DNA from: Candidatus Aminicenantes bacterium RBG_13_64_14
GTDB taxonomy: Bacteria > Acidobacteriota > Aminicenantia > Aminicenantales > Saccharicenantaceae
Reading direction: 5' to 3'
NCBI GenBank assembly: GCA_001773855.1
Contig: MEXZ01000138.1
Location: 1-7,384 of the forward strand
DNA: 7,384 nucleotides
The notes under the pieces: generated by a model
The model's input: the letters and a program-made list of their open reading frames with translations, nothing else
The model's database searches: none
Told to the model about the DNA's origin: nothing
Translations under genes and position numbers: made by a program
Shown here: piece by piece, positions 6,365 through 7,384 of the stretch
Position numbering within the stretch: position 1 is the stretch's first letter
How the letters are laid out: the number at the start of each line of letters is the position of its first letter

Positions 6365-6510
6365 TTCTGCCCGACTAAATCACGGCTTATGCTCTCTCTG
6401 ATGACGCCCTCGTCCCCTATTTCCGGCGGCTTCCTCCGGGCTTCGCCCCAGTGCTATCGTCCTTAACGCGAGATCTGGCACTTCGGTCCATTCTCTTTAG
6501 CGAGGGGGAG

Positions 6511-6552
6511 GAAGAAGGGGGACATGTACTTCCGGTCCGTGTCCCCTTCTTT
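6511..6552 (+). terminator. Bulged 12-bp hairpin with GGGGACA / TGTCCCC arms, possible terminator or repeat end
   Basis: GGGGACA (6518-6524) pairs with TGTCCCC (6540-6546); after a single bulged G (6517) the stem continues as GAAGAA with TTCTTT (6511-6516 with 6547-6552). The loop is 15 bases. The U-rich right flank TTCTTTCT could serve as a terminator tail for plus-strand transcripts coming from the symporter side, shielding rlmN. Its arm sequence matches the hairpin at 3861-3920, so it may instead be a copy of the same repeat family. Confidence 0.5.
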
Positions 6553-6572
6553 CTAACATCCCTGTACGGATG

Positions 6573-6578
6573 TATAAT
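6573..6578 (+). promoter_or_regulatory. Consensus -10 box (TATAAT) directly before rlmN
   Basis: A perfect TATAAT lies only 12 bases before the ATG at 6591, so transcription would begin near 6585 and leave a leader of about six bases. The -35 region is weak (TTTCTA at 6550-6555, three of six matches with a 17-base spacer). No Shine-Dalgarno precedes the ATG, consistent with a leaderless or near-leaderless message. Confidence 0.5.
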
Positions 6579-6590
6579 GAGCAGCGCAAG

Positions 6591-7384
6591 ATGAAATCGC
6601 CTCAAGAAATAGCAGACATCCGTGACCTGAGCCTCGAAGAGCTTCGGACCGAGCTCGAAGCAATGGGGGAGAAGCCGTTCCGGGCCGCCCAGATCTTCGA
6701 TTGGCTATATCACAAGGGCGCGTCGGATTTCGCCGCGTTCACCAGCCTGTCCAAAGATCTGCGCGAGAAGCTCGCCGCCCGCTTTCGCATGGGTGCCCTC
6801 GAGCTCGCCGACCGGCGCGACTCCGGTGATGGGACGGTCAAGCTCCTCTTCCGGCTCCACGACGGCGCTTTCATCGAGACCGTCCTCATCCCGGCCGGGA
6901 AGAGGCGGACGGTCTGCCTCTCGACCCAGGTCGGCTGCAAGTTCGCCTGCGCCTTTTGCGCCAGCGGCCTCCACGGCTTCAATCGGAATTTAGGCTCGTC
7001 CGAGATCACCGGCCAGGTCCTTTATCTCCAGCACGGGCTCGGGCTGGAGCTGACGAACTTCGTCTTCATGGGCATGGGCGAGCCCCTCGACAACTGGGCG
7101 AACGTCGAAAAGGCCGTCCGGATCATGAACATGCCCGAGGGGTTGGGCATTGCCGCCCGGCGGATGACCGTCTCGACGGCCGGCTATGTCCCCGCCTTCA
7201 AGCGGCTCGAAGCGTTCGACCTCCAGGTCAACCTGTCGCTGTCCCTGCACGCGGTCACGGACAGGCTCCGCGACAAGCTCATGCCCATCAACCGCCGTTT
7301 CCCGCTCGAGGAGGTCGTCCGAGCGGCCGAGGAGTACATCCGCTCCGGCGGCCGGATGATCACGCTCGAGTACATCGTCATCCG
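6591..7384 (+). CDS. rlmN: RlmN, dual-specificity radical-SAM 23S rRNA (A2503-C2) / tRNA (A37-C2) methyltransferase, 3' truncated
   Basis: RlmN adds a methyl group to C2 of adenosine 2503 in 23S rRNA and of A37 in some tRNAs, in the cytoplasm. The 264 full codons visible are about three quarters of the usual 350. Residues 1-90 form the N-terminal helical RNA-binding domain (LSLEELRTELEAMGEKPFRAAQIFDWL). The radical-SAM cluster motif CKFACAFC is at 116-123 (Cys116, 120, 123). Cys109 in TVCLSTQVGC, seven residues earlier, matches Cys118 of the E. coli enzyme. GMGEPLDNWANV is the SAM-binding segment, and LSLHAV and ITLEYIVI follow in the family order. The second catalytic Cys (355 in E. coli) lies beyond the window. 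The start at 6591 is preferred over an in-frame ATG at 6570, since the latter overlaps the -10 box. Confidence 0.96.
   Translation, partial: MKSPQEIADIRDLSLEELRTELEAMGEKPFRAAQIFDWLYHKGASDFAAFTSLSKDLREKLAARFRMGALELADRRDSGDGTVKLLFRLHDGAFIETVLIPAGKRRTVCLSTQVGCKFACAFCASGLHGFNRNLGSSEITGQVLYLQHGLGLELTNFVFMGMGEPLDNWANVEKAVRIMNMPEGLGIAARRMTVSTAGYVPAFKRLEAFDLQVNLSLSLHAVTDRLRDKLMPINRRFPLEEVVRAAEEYIRSGGRMITLEYIVI

Larger units (their letters stand above)
6053..6479. repeat. 427-bp structured element bounded by perfect 12-bp inverted repeats
   Basis: The left end GCCAGATCTCGC (6053-6064) is the exact reverse complement of the right end GCGAGATCTGGC (6468-6479). Inside are several further pairings: GGCCGCC/GGCGGCC (6103-6109 with 6111-6117), CACCAACCC/GGGTTGGTG (6159-6167 with 6182-6190), CCCCGG/CCGGGG (6217-6222 with 6231-6236), a nested multi-stem core (6272-6364), and GGGC/GCCC (6438-6448). 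There is also an 11-bp tandem-like direct repeat (6132-6142 and 6149-6159). No target-site duplication is obvious next to the ends. It may be a non-autonomous, MITE-like element, or a large folded RNA closed by a basal helix. I do not recognise a known family. Confidence 0.5.
6045..6590. other. 546-base gene-free region between symporter and rlmN
   Basis: No protein-like frame is found here on either strand. The stretch holds a 427-bp element closed by 12-bp inverted repeats (6053-6479), a separate bulged hairpin (6511-6552), and a promoter directly before rlmN (6573-6578). The parts are described in their own entries. Confidence 0.7.

Noticed and set aside
6083..6466. 127-codon plus-strand frame inside the structured element
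   Set aside because: It begins with TTG, lacks a ribosome binding site, has a Ser/Pro/Arg-rich composition without motifs, and spans several strong stems. It is probably a chance frame, though it could be recorded as a hypothetical protein by gene finders.
6251..6479. Possible integron attC site (CTTAACG words at 6254-6260 and 6462-6468)
   Set aside because: The 7-base core words do not fit RYYYAAC and GTTRRRY in the right pairing, and no integrase or cassette is present.
6570..6590. Earlier in-frame ATG for rlmN at 6570
   Set aside because: It overlaps the TATAAT box and has no ribosome binding site; the seven added residues are not family-like.
1..7384. CRISPR arrays, tRNA or rRNA genes
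   Set aside because: No regularly spaced repeats of 24-40 bases and no cloverleaf or rRNA-like sequence were seen on either strand.

Overview
The window is GC-rich, with short to medium intergenic gaps and coding on both strands. It looks like chromosomal DNA of a free-living, protein-using bacterium. The mix of a secreted C69 peptidase with a long sodium:solute symporter, plus hairpin repeats with GGGGACA ends, would fit an Acidobacteriota / Candidatus Aminicenantes-like genome. That placement is inference only: there is no rRNA or other marker beyond rlmN.

Layout. (1) 3-491 (+): the 3' end of a gene for a protein with a beta-rich, possibly DOMON/CBM9-like tail. (2) 492-643: convergent gap with two weak hairpins and a doubtful 20-codon ORF. 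(3) 644-1561 (-): EamA/DMT-family ten-helix transporter with a clear promoter at 1605-1633. (4) 1660-2097 (-): unrecognised 145-residue single-pass membrane protein with a strong ribosome binding site. (5) 2098-2263: divergent promoter region. (6) 2264-3856 (+): secreted family C69 dipeptidase. (7) 3936-6044 (+): 702-residue SSS-family symporter with two large soluble insertions. (8) 6045-6590: 546-base gene-free stretch, most of it a 427-bp element bounded by perfect 12-bp inverted repeats and full of nested stems, followed by a second GGGGACA hairpin and a near-leaderless promoter. (9) 6591-7384 (+): 5' three quarters of rlmN, the radical-SAM 23S rRNA/tRNA methyltransferase.

How the parts fit. 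The dipeptidase and symporter are co-directional, 79 bases apart. They make a plausible scavenging pair: the peptidase releases amino acids outside the cytoplasm and the symporter could import them with Na+. The substrate is not shown by the sequence. The leftward pair (unknown membrane protein, then EamA transporter) may be partly co-transcribed, but the EamA gene has its own promoter. The most unusual part is the structured non-coding element between the symporter and rlmN.
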